The notes under the pieces are model-generated. The model saw nothing but the letters and a program-made list of their open reading frames with translations, searched no databases and was not told the origin of the DNA. Below are positions 8,634-16,218 of a stretch of DNA of 62,126 bases, one piece after another. Position 1 is the stretch's first letter. The number at the start of each line of letters is the position of its first letter. Location of the stretch: positions 1-62,126 of the forward strand of contig JACSRN010000065.1 of NCBI GenBank assembly GCA_014879735.1. Direction: 5' to 3'. The translations under genes were made by a program, and so were the position numbers. This DNA comes from Paracoccaceae bacterium. GTDB taxonomy: Bacteria; Pseudomonadota; Alphaproteobacteria; Rhodobacterales; Rhodobacteraceae.

Positions 8634-9671
8634 ATGCCCCGCGCCGTCGGCACCAGACAGGATTTCCAGGAGGTCGGCATCTTTCTGGCGCCGCAGTACG
8701 GACTCTACGATCTTGTTCCGATTATCGAAATTTTCCGCATCGCCAACCAGAATGCCGGCCGGCGCCTGTTCAACTGGAGCTTCGTCTCCGAGAACGGCAA
8801 CCCGGTCGAAGCCGGCGCGGGGATGAGCCTGAGTGTCGATTCGAGCATTTATTCTGACTTCACCTTCGATCTGATCTTCATCCTTGCCTGCAACGACCCG
8901 ATCTCCTTCCTGTCCAAGCGCCTGGTGTCCTGGATCCAGCGCCAGAACGCGCATGGCGTCATCATCGCCGGGGTCAATACCGGGGCCTTTGCCATCGCCG
9001 ATGCCGGCCTTCTGAACGGGCGGCGGGCGACCTGCCACTGGGAGGCATTGCCGCTGTTTTCCGAACGCTACCCCGATGTTGAGGCGGTGGAGCGGCGCTA
9101 TGTCCTCGACCTGCCGATCCTGACCTGCGCCGGCGGCATCTCCGTGCTCGACATGCTGCTGAACCTGATCGAGCGCGAGCATGGACCGGTCCTGGCCGGC
9201 CACGTTGCCAACGGCCTGGTTTATCCCGGCTTTCAACGCTCGGATGCGGCGCAGCGGGCGCCGATCGGAGCCGAAACCAGCGAACGCGCCGATCCGGTCA
9301 AGTCAGCCATTGCGCTGATGGAAATCAACATCGAATCGCCGCTGCCGATCGACGAGCTTGCGACGCAGGTAAAGACGCCGCGGCGGAACCTGGAGCGGGA
9401 ATTCCGCCGCAAAACCCAATCCTCGATTGGCGAATATTACCTGCGGGTCCGGCTCGAACGGGCGCGGGAAATGCTGTTCTATTCGAAAGAGGCGATTTCG
9501 GAGATTTCGCTGCTCTGCGGTTTCAGTTCTCCGGCCGTGTTCTCGCGCACCTTCCGGCAGCATTTCAGCCTGTCGCCCAGCGACTTTCGCGCAAGCTTTT
9601 CGGCGGCGGAAATGGCGCGGTTCCGGCCCCATGTCACCTGGACGCTCAGCCGCCGGACCAACCCCGGATGA
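8634..9671 (+). CDS. GlxA-type AraC-family transcription regulator
   Basis: The 345-residue protein has an N-terminal DJ-1/PfpI-like domain (about residues 10-190) with the block GVNTGAFAIADAGLLNGRRA, typical of the GlxA/FtrA regulators. A C-terminal AraC double helix-turn-helix domain follows (about 225-330), including ISEISLLCGFSSPAVFSRTF and the closing FSLSPSDFR. It is transcribed away from the importer operon and lies just before the catabolic operon that starts at 9827, so it most likely controls both. The start at 8634 (MPRAVGTRQ) is chosen because it lies downstream of the promoter; its ribosome binding site is weak. The effector is probably the imported sugar or an intermediate. Confidence 0.9.
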   Translation: MPRAVGTRQDFQEVGIFLAPQYGLYDLVPIIEIFRIANQNAGRRLFNWSFVSENGNPVEAGAGMSLSVDSSIYSDFTFDLIFILACNDPISFLSKRLVSWIQRQNAHGVIIAGVNTGAFAIADAGLLNGRRATCHWEALPLFSERYPDVEAVERRYVLDLPILTCAGGISVLDMLLNLIEREHGPVLAGHVANGLVYPGFQRSDAAQRAPIGAETSERADPVKSAIALMEINIESPLPIDELATQVKTPRRNLEREFRRKTQSSIGEYYLRVRLERAREMLFYSKEAISEISLLCGFSSPAVFSRTFRQHFSLSPSDFRASFSAAEMARFRPHVTWTLSRRTNPG

Positions 9672-9683
9672 TTCGCACTACGC

Positions 9684-9700
9684 TTGCGCCCCGCGCAAAG
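9684..9700 (+). promoter_or_regulatory. Probable operator of the lyase/dehydratase operon
   Basis: TTGCGCCCCGCGCAAAG contains a perfect inverted repeat TTGCGC-CCC-GCGCAA and is 14/17 identical to the site at 8575-8591 before the regulator gene. It lies 127 bases before the start of the DapA-family gene. No convincing -35/-10 pair could be fixed in 9700-9826. GGGGATCCCC at 9781-9790 is a further short palindrome. Confidence 0.45.
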
Positions 9701-9826
9701 AGATTGTCGCCTGACGCAAACTCCTGCGGCGACGTCTGACCTTAGCTTTCTAGGCGATGGGTATTTGGCCAGCGGTTTTTGGGGATCCCCTGAACCTGCC
9801 AAGATCATGTTGCGGAAGGAAGCGCG

Positions 9827-10792
9827 GTGTCTGACTCACAACGACTTGAACATCTCCGTGCCGGGTTGCGCGGCTGCTACATCACCGTGCCCACGATGTT
9901 CCGCGACCCGGATCTGAGCCTTGACCTTGACGCCACCCGTGCGCACAGCCGCTTTCTGATCGACCGCGGCGCGGCGGCCGGCAATGCCGTGCTCCTGGCC
10001 GGCGGCGCGGCGGGTGACTTCTCGACCATGACCTTCGACGAGCGGGTCGCCGTTGCGCAGGCGGTAAAGCAAGAGGTCGCCGGCCGCGCGCCAGTCGCCA
10101 TGGGCGCGCAGACCACATCGACCCGCGAACTGATCGCGCTGGCGCAGGCCGCCGAACGGATCGGCGTCGACTATATCCAGGTCTCCTGCCCCTTCTACTT
10201 CTCGCATACCGAAGAGGATTTCTTCGAATTCGTGAAGGCGGCGGCCGAAGCGGCGCCCCGCACCGGAATCATCATCTACAACACCTTCTGGACCAGCCGG
10301 AACGTCTCGTTCTCGATGGTCGAGAAGCTGGCCGAAATCCCGAATGTCGTCGGTCTCAAATGGGCGACGCCGCGCACCGACGCGATGGAGTTTGAGCATG
10401 TCTGCACGCATTTCGCCGACCGGCTAAGCATCATCGACAACAACCTGTTCTTCACCATGAGCCACATGATGGGGGTCCGCGCTTTCGAGGTGCACCTGTG
10501 CAACTACTGGCCGGAATGGGGGCTGAAGCTGATCGAGCGGCTGGAAGCGCGCGACTATGTCGAGGTGCAGCGCATGATCACGCAGGAAGCCATGCCATTC
10601 TATCATCTGTGGATGCGGATCGAGGGCGAGTTCACCAGCGGCGATGGCTATCTCGACAAGCTCTGCATGGAGCTGATCGGCCTGCCATCCAGCCGTTGCC
10701 GCCCGCCGACCCGTGATGCCCGGCCGGGCTATCGCGAGGCCACCCGCCAGATGATGCTCGACACCGGCGTTCCCGGCGTGCTGCGCGGCTGA
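9827..10792 (+). CDS. DapA-family (class I aldolase-fold) lyase or dehydratase
   Basis: A 321-residue member of the dihydrodipicolinate synthase/N-acetylneuraminate lyase family, which forms a Schiff base with 2-oxo acids. The catalytic tyrosine is in IIIYNTFW (near residue 147) and the Schiff-base lysine in VVGLKWATP (near 175). The GTTGE-type loop is altered to LLAGGAAGDFST, so this is not a housekeeping DapA. Within this operon it fits a step that dehydrates or cleaves a 2-keto-3-deoxy acid. The start is GTG with GGAAGGA before it. It is first in the operon with an aldehyde dehydrogenase, a 2-hydroxyacid dehydrogenase and a mandelate-racemase-type protein. Confidence 0.9.
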   Translation: MSDSQRLEHLRAGLRGCYITVPTMFRDPDLSLDLDATRAHSRFLIDRGAAAGNAVLLAGGAAGDFSTMTFDERVAVAQAVKQEVAGRAPVAMGAQTTSTRELIALAQAAERIGVDYIQVSCPFYFSHTEEDFFEFVKAAAEAAPRTGIIIYNTFWTSRNVSFSMVEKLAEIPNVVGLKWATPRTDAMEFEHVCTHFADRLSIIDNNLFFTMSHMMGVRAFEVHLCNYWPEWGLKLIERLEARDYVEVQRMITQEAMPFYHLWMRIEGEFTSGDGYLDKLCMELIGLPSSRCRPPTRDARPGYREATRQMMLDTGVPGVLRG

Positions 10793-10846
10793 GGCGATGC
10801 GCGGGCATCAGGCCCGCTTCGGAAAGCACGGAAAGAGGACGCCGCC

Positions 10847-12349
10847 ATGGCATTGACTGCAGATGAGACACGCGCCATCGCCGCGGCCCTTGTGCCAGAG
10901 ACCCGGCTGTTCATCGCCGGAGCTTTCACCGATGCCTCCGATGGCGGCAGGTTCGAGACGATCAATCCGGCAACCGGCGCGGTGCTGGCCGCTGTGGCGC
11001 ATGCGACGGCGGCCGATGTCGACCGGGCGGTCGCTGCCGCCCGCAGGGTTTTCGACGACGGCATCTGGTCCCGGGCAGCGCCCGAGGATCGCAAGCAGGT
11101 CTTGCTGCGGCTGGCCGGTCTGGTCCGGGCGCACCGCAACGAACTGGCGGTTCTGGAAAGCCTCGACAGTGGCAAGACGATCACCGACTGCCTGCACGAA
11201 ATCGGCAACGAGGTCCCGAACTTCTTCCAGTGGTATGCCGAACTTGCCGACAAGGCCTTCGGCAAGGTGGCGCCAACGGGCGAGGCCAATCTTGCGCTGA
11301 TCGTCAAGGAACCGGCCGGCGTCGTGGGGCTTGTCCTGCCCTGGAACTTTCCATTGCTGATGGCGGCCTGGAAGCTGGCGCCCGCGCTGGCGGCGGGCTG
11401 TTCATGCATCGTGAAACCGGCCGAGCAGACGCCGCTTTCGGTGCTTCGGCTGGCCGAGCTTGCCCGCGAGGCCGGTGTGCCGGACGGGGTGCTCAACGTC
11501 TTGCCGGGCCTGGGCGAGACCACCGGCCAGGCCATTGGCCGCCACCCCGACATCGACATCGTGTCCTTCACCGGCTCGACCGAAGTGGGTGGCTATTTCC
11601 TGCGCTATGCCGGGGAAAGCAATCTCAAGGTCATCGGGCTGGAGATGGGCGGCAAAAGTCCGTTCATCGTGCTGGACGATGCCGTGCTGGACGACGGGTT
11701 GATCGAGCATGCCGCGATGTCGGCATTCTGGAACGGCGGCCAGAACTGCTCGGCGAACATGCGGCAACTGGTCGACGCAAAGCTTGCGGCCGAATATGCC
11801 GAACGGGTGACGGCACGGGCGCGGGCCTTCAGGGTCGGCGACCCGCTCGACCCCGCCACCGATATCGGCGCCATGGTCACGCCGGAACATCACCGGCGCG
11901 TGATGTCTTATATCGCCAGGGGCAGCGCCGAGGGTGCGCGCCTTCTCAGCGGCGGAACAAGCTTTGGCCCGGGATCCTTCATCGAACCTGCGGTATTCGC
12001 GGGGCTGACGCCCGACATGGTGATCGCCCGCGAAGAGATCTTCGGCCCGGTTCTGGGGATCCTGCCGGTGAACGGCATGGCCGAGGCGCTGCGGATCGCC
12101 CGCGACACAGAATATGGCCTGCATGCCTCGATCTTCACCCGCGATATCGACCGGGCCTTGTGGATGGCGCGACGCCTGCCCTGCGGCACGGTCTCGGTGA
12201 ACGGTTTCTCCGAGGGCGATGTCAAGACGCCGTTCGGCGGCTACCGCCGCTCCGGCTCTCTGGCCCGCGACAATGGCGCCGAGGCCATGGACCAGTATCT
12301 GCAGACCAAGACGATCTGGATCTGCACCTCGAAGCCGGTGGGTGCATAG
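10847..12349 (+). CDS. NAD(P)-dependent aldehyde dehydrogenase
   Basis: A 500-residue aldehyde dehydrogenase. LVLPWNFPLLMAAWKLAPAL, FTGSTEVG, the general base in LEMGGKSPFIV, the nucleophile in GGQNCSANMR and EEIFGPVLGI are all present, so it should be active. The placement after a DapA-family gene resembles pathways in which a 2-keto-3-deoxy sugar acid is converted to a semialdehyde and then oxidised, but the substrate is inferred from context only. A ribosome binding site, AAGAGGA, precedes the ATG. The stop TAG shares one base with the GTG start of the next gene. Confidence 0.93.
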   Translation: MALTADETRAIAAALVPETRLFIAGAFTDASDGGRFETINPATGAVLAAVAHATAADVDRAVAAARRVFDDGIWSRAAPEDRKQVLLRLAGLVRAHRNELAVLESLDSGKTITDCLHEIGNEVPNFFQWYAELADKAFGKVAPTGEANLALIVKEPAGVVGLVLPWNFPLLMAAWKLAPALAAGCSCIVKPAEQTPLSVLRLAELAREAGVPDGVLNVLPGLGETTGQAIGRHPDIDIVSFTGSTEVGGYFLRYAGESNLKVIGLEMGGKSPFIVLDDAVLDDGLIEHAAMSAFWNGGQNCSANMRQLVDAKLAAEYAERVTARARAFRVGDPLDPATDIGAMVTPEHHRRVMSYIARGSAEGARLLSGGTSFGPGSFIEPAVFAGLTPDMVIAREEIFGPVLGILPVNGMAEALRIARDTEYGLHASIFTRDIDRALWMARRLPCGTVSVNGFSEGDVKTPFGGYRRSGSLARDNGAEAMDQYLQTKTIWICTSKPVGA

Positions 12350-13257
12350 TGGAGATCGACGTCCGCATTGTCCTGCCCCCTGCCCAGCGGCAACGGCTGG
12401 CCGACGGCGCGCCGGGAATGACCATCCGCTATCCGGCGGAAGGGGCCGCTTCCGATGCGCCGATCATCTTCGGCAATCCCGATCCCGCGATCGTCGCCGG
12501 AAACCCGAACCTGCGCTGGATGCAGCTTGAGTCGACGGGATTTGGCGAATATGCCGATCTGGACTGGCGCCGCGCGCATGCTGCGGTGCAAGTTACTAAT
12601 CTTGCGGGATTTTTCGCCGATCCGGTGGCCGAAACTGCCCTTGCCGGGATCCTGGCGCTGTTGCGCGGGATCGACCGGCTGTGCACTCTGCGCGCGGCGG
12701 CGGACTGGATCGGCGACGACATCCGCCCGACGCTGGGGTCGCTGTCGGGCGCCCCTGTCGTGCTGTTCGGGCGCGGATCGATCAACAGCAGACTCGGCCA
12801 GCTTCTGGCACCCTTCGACTGCCCGATCGAAAGCTTCGGTCGCGACTGGTCGGCAGCGCAGCTTGACCAGGCCCTGGCGCGCGCGCGCGTGGTCGTCGCC
12901 ACTGTGCCACATTCACCCGGGACAGAGGGGCTGTTCGATGCCGCGCGCATTGCCCGGATGCGGCCGGACACGATCTTCTGCAACCTCGGCCGCGGCACGC
13001 TGGTCGATGAGGCGGCCCTCGCCCGGGCGCTGCAGTCCGGCCAGCTTGGCGGCGCCGTCATCGATGTGACCCGGACCGAACCGCTCGGCCGCGATCATCC
13101 GTTCTGGACCACGCCCAACACGATCCTGACGCAGCATTCCGGTGGCGGAACCTCGGATGAGGTCAACCGTAAGATTGACTGGTTTCTAGCCAATCTGCAG
13201 CGGTTCCGCGCCGGCGATCCTCTGAAGGCAACCATCGACCTGGTGAAAGGGTACTGA
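12349..13257 (+). CDS. D-2-hydroxyacid dehydrogenase family protein
   Basis: A 302-residue NAD(P)-binding protein of the D-isomer 2-hydroxyacid dehydrogenase family. It has the Rossmann glycine motif in VVLFGRGSINSRLG, the substrate-binding arginine in NLGRGTLVDE, the acidic residue in TRTEPL and the acid/base histidine in TQHSGGG. It is shorter than the usual 315-330 residues, mostly because the N-terminal substrate domain is reduced. The GTG start overlaps the preceding stop (TAGTG) and the stop overlaps the next start (TGATG), so it is tightly coupled. It probably interconverts a 2-keto and a 2-hydroxy acid in the pathway. The frame is open far upstream, but that stretch is the shadow of the aldehyde dehydrogenase. 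Confidence 0.88.
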   Translation: MEIDVRIVLPPAQRQRLADGAPGMTIRYPAEGAASDAPIIFGNPDPAIVAGNPNLRWMQLESTGFGEYADLDWRRAHAAVQVTNLAGFFADPVAETALAGILALLRGIDRLCTLRAAADWIGDDIRPTLGSLSGAPVVLFGRGSINSRLGQLLAPFDCPIESFGRDWSAAQLDQALARARVVVATVPHSPGTEGLFDAARIARMRPDTIFCNLGRGTLVDEAALARALQSGQLGGAVIDVTRTEPLGRDHPFWTTPNTILTQHSGGGTSDEVNRKIDWFLANLQRFRAGDPLKATIDLVKGY

Positions 13258-14459
13258 TGTCAAAAATTGCGAAAGTTCGCTGCGTTCTTCTGTCGTCGCC
13301 CTATGCGGATGCCGACGATCCGGAGATCAAGGAGTGTTTTCCGAACGGCCCCAAGCGCACCATCGGCATGGTCGAGATCACGCTCGACAATGGCGTGACC
13401 GGCCTGGGCGAGGGCTATCTCGCGGTCTTTGCGCCCCGGGTCTTTGAAGCCATCGTCAACCTCTGCACGCCCCAGGTGCTGGGCAAGGACGGGTTCGACA
13501 TCGCCGCACGGGTGCGCGACCTGCGGTCGCTCTGCGACTACTGGTCATTGCAGGGCGCCGCGCGCCATGTCATCGCGGCCTTCGAGATCGCGCTGTGGGA
13601 CGCATTGGGCAAGACGCGCGGCAAGCCGGTCTACGATCTGCTGGGCGTCGCGCAGGATGACCGGATCCGGATCTACGGTTCGGGCGGGTGTTGCGATGCG
13701 AAACATCAGTTCCGGCGCGAACTCGACCTGCTGCAAGGCCTCGGGATCACGCTCTACAAGATCCGCGCCGTCAAGCGCGACATCCTGCGCACGGTCTGGG
13801 TGCTGGATGAGGCCGGCCGCCGCGGGATCGCCGTGGGGGTCGACATGTGCCAGAACCTTGCCGACCCGCCGCAGGCGGTTGAGGATGTCGTGGCCTATGT
13901 GAACGCCGTGCACGAACGGACCGACAAGCGGATGATCTTTGTCGAGGAGGCTATCGGCCCGGATGCGCCGGAAGGCTTCAAGGAACTGCGCAGCCGGATC
14001 GACGTGCCGGTCTGCGGCGGCGAGATCATCACCACGCCGAAGGAGATGATCGAGCGGCTGAACGACGATGTCTATGATTTTGTCCAGCCGGATGCATCGG
14101 TCATGGGCGGGATTTCGGCGGTGATGGACGTGTTTCGCGCCGCCCAGGCGAAGGGCACAGATGTGGTGGTTCATGCCTGGGGCGGGGCCGCCGCCATCAT
14201 GGCCAGCTACCATGCCGCCTTCGCCGCCGGCGGAAAACTCGTCGAGTTTCCGATGCTCGATTTTCCCCTCGGGCGTGAAATGATGGGTGACAATGCGCAA
14301 ATCGTCGACGGCCACCTGCTGCGCCCCGAAGCGCCCGGCCTCGGCCTGACGCTGACTGCCGAGATGGAGGCACGCTATTCCTTCGACGAAAGTGCGGTCT
14401 ATTCCTGCGCCCTGCTCGACTATGGCCCGCCGCCCGACAGCTACTGGGCCGAAAAATAG
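13257..14459 (+). CDS. Mandelate-racemase-type enolase superfamily protein (probable acid-sugar dehydratase)
   Basis: A 400-residue protein of the enolase superfamily, which abstracts a proton alpha to a carboxylate held by Mg2+. The candidate metal ligands are the acidic residues in VGVDMCQN (Asp), VEEAIGP (Glu) and CGGE (Glu). The lysine of the KxK/KxR motif is in LYKIRAV. The His-Asp pair of the mandelate-racemase subgroup is in VVHAWGG and QPDAS. This subgroup is dominated by sugar-acid dehydratases, matching the lyase and dehydrogenases encoded upstream. It is the last gene of the operon. Confidence 0.9.
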   Translation: MSKIAKVRCVLLSSPYADADDPEIKECFPNGPKRTIGMVEITLDNGVTGLGEGYLAVFAPRVFEAIVNLCTPQVLGKDGFDIAARVRDLRSLCDYWSLQGAARHVIAAFEIALWDALGKTRGKPVYDLLGVAQDDRIRIYGSGGCCDAKHQFRRELDLLQGLGITLYKIRAVKRDILRTVWVLDEAGRRGIAVGVDMCQNLADPPQAVEDVVAYVNAVHERTDKRMIFVEEAIGPDAPEGFKELRSRIDVPVCGGEIITTPKEMIERLNDDVYDFVQPDASVMGGISAVMDVFRAAQAKGTDVVVHAWGGAAAIMASYHAAFAAGGKLVEFPMLDFPLGREMMGDNAQIVDGHLLRPEAPGLGLTLTAEMEARYSFDESAVYSCALLDYGPPPDSYWAEK

Positions 14460-14475
14460 GTCTATCCCCTAGACC
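14459..14475 (+). terminator. Possible terminator hairpin after the dehydratase gene
   Basis: GGTCTA and TAGACC pair perfectly around TCCCC, beginning at the last base of the stop codon. No T tract follows, so termination here is uncertain. Confidence 0.25.
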
Positions 14476-14568
14476 CGTCGACGCCAGGGCGCGCACGGGG
14501 ATGCGCGGCCTGGCCCGGTCGATCCGCCCCGCCCGCAGGATGACGCGGGATCCTCGCGCGCGGCGTGT

Positions 14569-14636
14569 GGCCGGCGGCGGATCCCTTCCGGCCCTTGGCC
14601 GGCGGCGGATCCCTTCCGGCCCTTGGCCGGCGGCGG
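14569..14636. repeat. Tandem repeat, 28-bp unit, about 2.4 copies
   Basis: Two identical 28-bp units starting GGCCGGCGGCGG and ending TTCCGGCCCTT run 14569-14596 and 14597-14624. The first 12 bases of a third copy follow (14625-14636). The repeat sits between the convergent ends of the dehydratase and cupin genes. The unit contains GGATCC and is very GC-rich. Confidence 0.85.
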
Positions 14637-14698
14637 CCCCCTGCCCGCCCGTGCCGGGCGAGGCGTCCTCACGGCGGGGCCGGGGCAGCGCGGGGTCG

Positions 14699-15235
14699 CT
14701 ACCGGATGAACTGGCTTACGAAATCGGCGCCAAGCCCGACCTTTTCGTAATGTGCGCGGCACATGTCGATCTTGGTGAACACGTCCTCATAGCCCATGGT
14801 CTTGCCCCAGGGATCGACATAGAGCATCACGCCGTTGACCTGAAAATAGGTGATCATCTCGGTCACGTCTTCGGGCACGACAAGGGTATGCGTCTCGCCC
14901 GGCGGTTCGTACACATAGGAACCTTCGGTCGCCTGCCAATCGTGCTCCAGATAATACCAGCGCCCCTTCAGCACCCAGCCATGCACTGGCGCGGGGTGGC
15001 GGTGGCGCGACAGCACGCCCGACTTGCGCACGCGCAGCAGGTTCATCCAGTAACCCTGCGAGGCGTTCAGGCACAGCGGGCGAAAGGCGACATTCTCGGC
15101 CTGCGGCACCCAGATCCGTTCATCCTCGGCGATGGCGCCTGGAATGACGATTTCCTTCGCGGCATCGGCCGGAAAGGGCAACTGGTAGGGCACAAGGGCC
15201 GCATCCCTGGTTTCAACCTTGTCTTCGACGGGCAT
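14699..15235 (-). CDS. Cupin protein, 2,4'-dihydroxyacetophenone dioxygenase-like
   Basis: A 178-residue single-domain cupin. The metal site is suggested by SRHRHPAPVHGWVLKG (His residues near 78-84), with a second motif around EPPGETHTLVVPE. The domain and length resemble the 2,4'-dihydroxyacetophenone dioxygenase/ChrR-like cupins, but a dioxygenase role is only the family label. It lies 30 bases downstream of a FadR-type regulator gene on the same strand and probably forms a two-gene unit with it. It may act on the substrate of the transporter operon that diverges from it. Confidence 0.8.
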   Translation of the reverse strand: MPVEDKVETRDAALVPYQLPFPADAAKEIVIPGAIAEDERIWVPQAENVAFRPLCLNASQGYWMNLLRVRKSGVLSRHRHPAPVHGWVLKGRWYYLEHDWQATEGSYVYEPPGETHTLVVPEDVTEMITYFQVNGVMLYVDPWGKTMGYEDVFTKIDMCRAHYEKVGLGADFVSQFIR

Positions 15236-15265
15236 CGGGCTCTTTTCCGTTTTCGGGGTTTGAAA

Positions 15266-16030
15266 TCAGTCTTCGGCCGGGCATGGCATGGCGGCCTGGC
15301 GGTAGGCCTCCAGCCGCCGGCGGGTGGCAAGGATCATGTCGAGCATGGCCTGCCGGGCCAGATCGGGCTGGTGGGCCTCGATGGCCTGCAGCACCCGCAG
15401 ATGCCGTTCAAGATTGTCACGGAAGCTCTGCATATGCTCTTCGATCGCGGCTTCGAACAGCAGGCCCAGCATGGCATCGATGGCGCCGCCGAAAGATTGC
15501 AGCACCGGGTTTCCCGAGGCCCCCAGCACGGTGAGGTGGAAGGCCTTGTCGGCGATGATGGCGCCGGGAATATCGCCATCGCGGGCCGCGCCTTCCATTG
15601 CGTCATAGGCCACGCGGATGGCGGTGATCTGCGCCCGGCTGGCGCGGTCAGCGGCCAGCGCCGCGGCCGAGGGCTCGAAGATCTCGCGCGCTTCGTCGAC
15701 GGCGATGGCAAGGTCCCAGTTGATGCCGCTTGCCGGTCTCATCCAGCGCAGGACATCGCGCGACAGCAGGTTCCAGTCGCGGCGGGGGCGAACGCGGGTA
15801 CCCAGGCGCGGGCGCACCTCGATCAGGCCAAGGGTGATCAATGTCTTGATCGTCTCGCGCAGCGGGGTGCGGCTGAGACCAAGCTCGCGCACCAGTTCGG
15901 CCTCGATCGGCAGCGCGCTGCCTTCGGCATAACGGCCCGAGACGATGCGCGGCCCAAGGACTTCCAGCGCTTCGGCAACCTTGGCGGGGCGCGTCTCGCG
16001 GCTGCTGACGACAAGAAGGGGCTGGAGCAT
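15266..16030 (-). CDS. FadR/GntR-family (FCD) transcription regulator
   Basis: A 254-residue regulator. An N-terminal winged helix-turn-helix (about residues 15-80) contains LPIEAELVRELGLSRTPLRE and the wing RPRLGTRV. A C-terminal helical FCD domain has the ligand/metal-site blocks DKAFHLTVLGASGNP and ERHLRVLQAIE. Start 16030 is preferred because a promoter with -35 TTGATA (16097-16102) and -10 CATACT (16073-16078) on the minus strand puts the transcript start near 16066. Longer starts at 16072 and 16090 would then lie upstream of it. The -35 overlaps an FCD-type operator, so it is probably autoregulated. Confidence 0.88.
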   Translation of the reverse strand: MLQPLLVVSSRETRPAKVAEALEVLGPRIVSGRYAEGSALPIEAELVRELGLSRTPLRETIKTLITLGLIEVRPRLGTRVRPRRDWNLLSRDVLRWMRPASGINWDLAIAVDEAREIFEPSAAALAADRASRAQITAIRVAYDAMEGAARDGDIPGAIIADKAFHLTVLGASGNPVLQSFGGAIDAMLGLLFEAAIEEHMQSFRDNLERHLRVLQAIEAHQPDLARQAMLDMILATRRRLEAYRQAAMPCPAED

Positions 16031-16072
16031 TCGGTGTGGCGATCCGCGGCAGGGAGTGTTCGTCAAAATCAT

Positions 16073-16103
16073 AGTATGGCTCGGCTCCATTGGTAATATC
16101 AAT
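16073..16103 (-). promoter_or_regulatory. Promoter of the FadR-type gene with overlapping FCD operator
   Basis: On the minus strand, TTGATA (16097-16102) and CATACT (16073-16078) are 18 bp apart. ATTGGTAATATCAAT at 16089-16103 is an ATTGGT-N3-ACCAAT-like palindrome with one mismatched pair, the pattern known for FCD-type GntR regulators such as PdhR and LldR. The related palindrome TCAATATTGA covers 16099-16108. Confidence 0.5.
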
Positions 16104-16104
16104 A

Positions 16105-16161
16105 TTGACTCGACTCGAGGGAATCGGCACAACGGGCACGATCAATTCATCAGATGAATTG
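16105..16161 (+). promoter_or_regulatory. Promoter and 19-bp palindromic operator of the rraA-tct operon
   Basis: TTGACT (16105-16110) and CACAAC (16128-16133) are 17 bp apart, giving a predicted start near 16140. Immediately downstream is CAATTCATCAGATGAATTG (16143-16161), a perfect 9-1-9 palindrome placed where a repressor would block the polymerase. A further perfect repeat, GCGGCAC-CT-GTGCCGC (16164-16179), could form a leader hairpin. Confidence 0.5.
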
Positions 16162-16218
16162 GTGCGGCACCTGTGCCGCCTGGGCAAGCGGGGCCGATGT
16201 GCCCATGGGGAGGATGAG

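Noticed and set aside
9781-9790. GGGGATCCCC palindrome as an operator
   Set aside because: Short, low in information and without a second copy; kept only as a note in the operator entry.
11230-12348. Open frame running through the aldehyde dehydrogenase into the 2-hydroxyacid dehydrogenase
   Set aside because: The first two thirds are an out-of-frame reading of the dehydrogenase; the real gene starts at GTG 12349, overlapping the previous stop.
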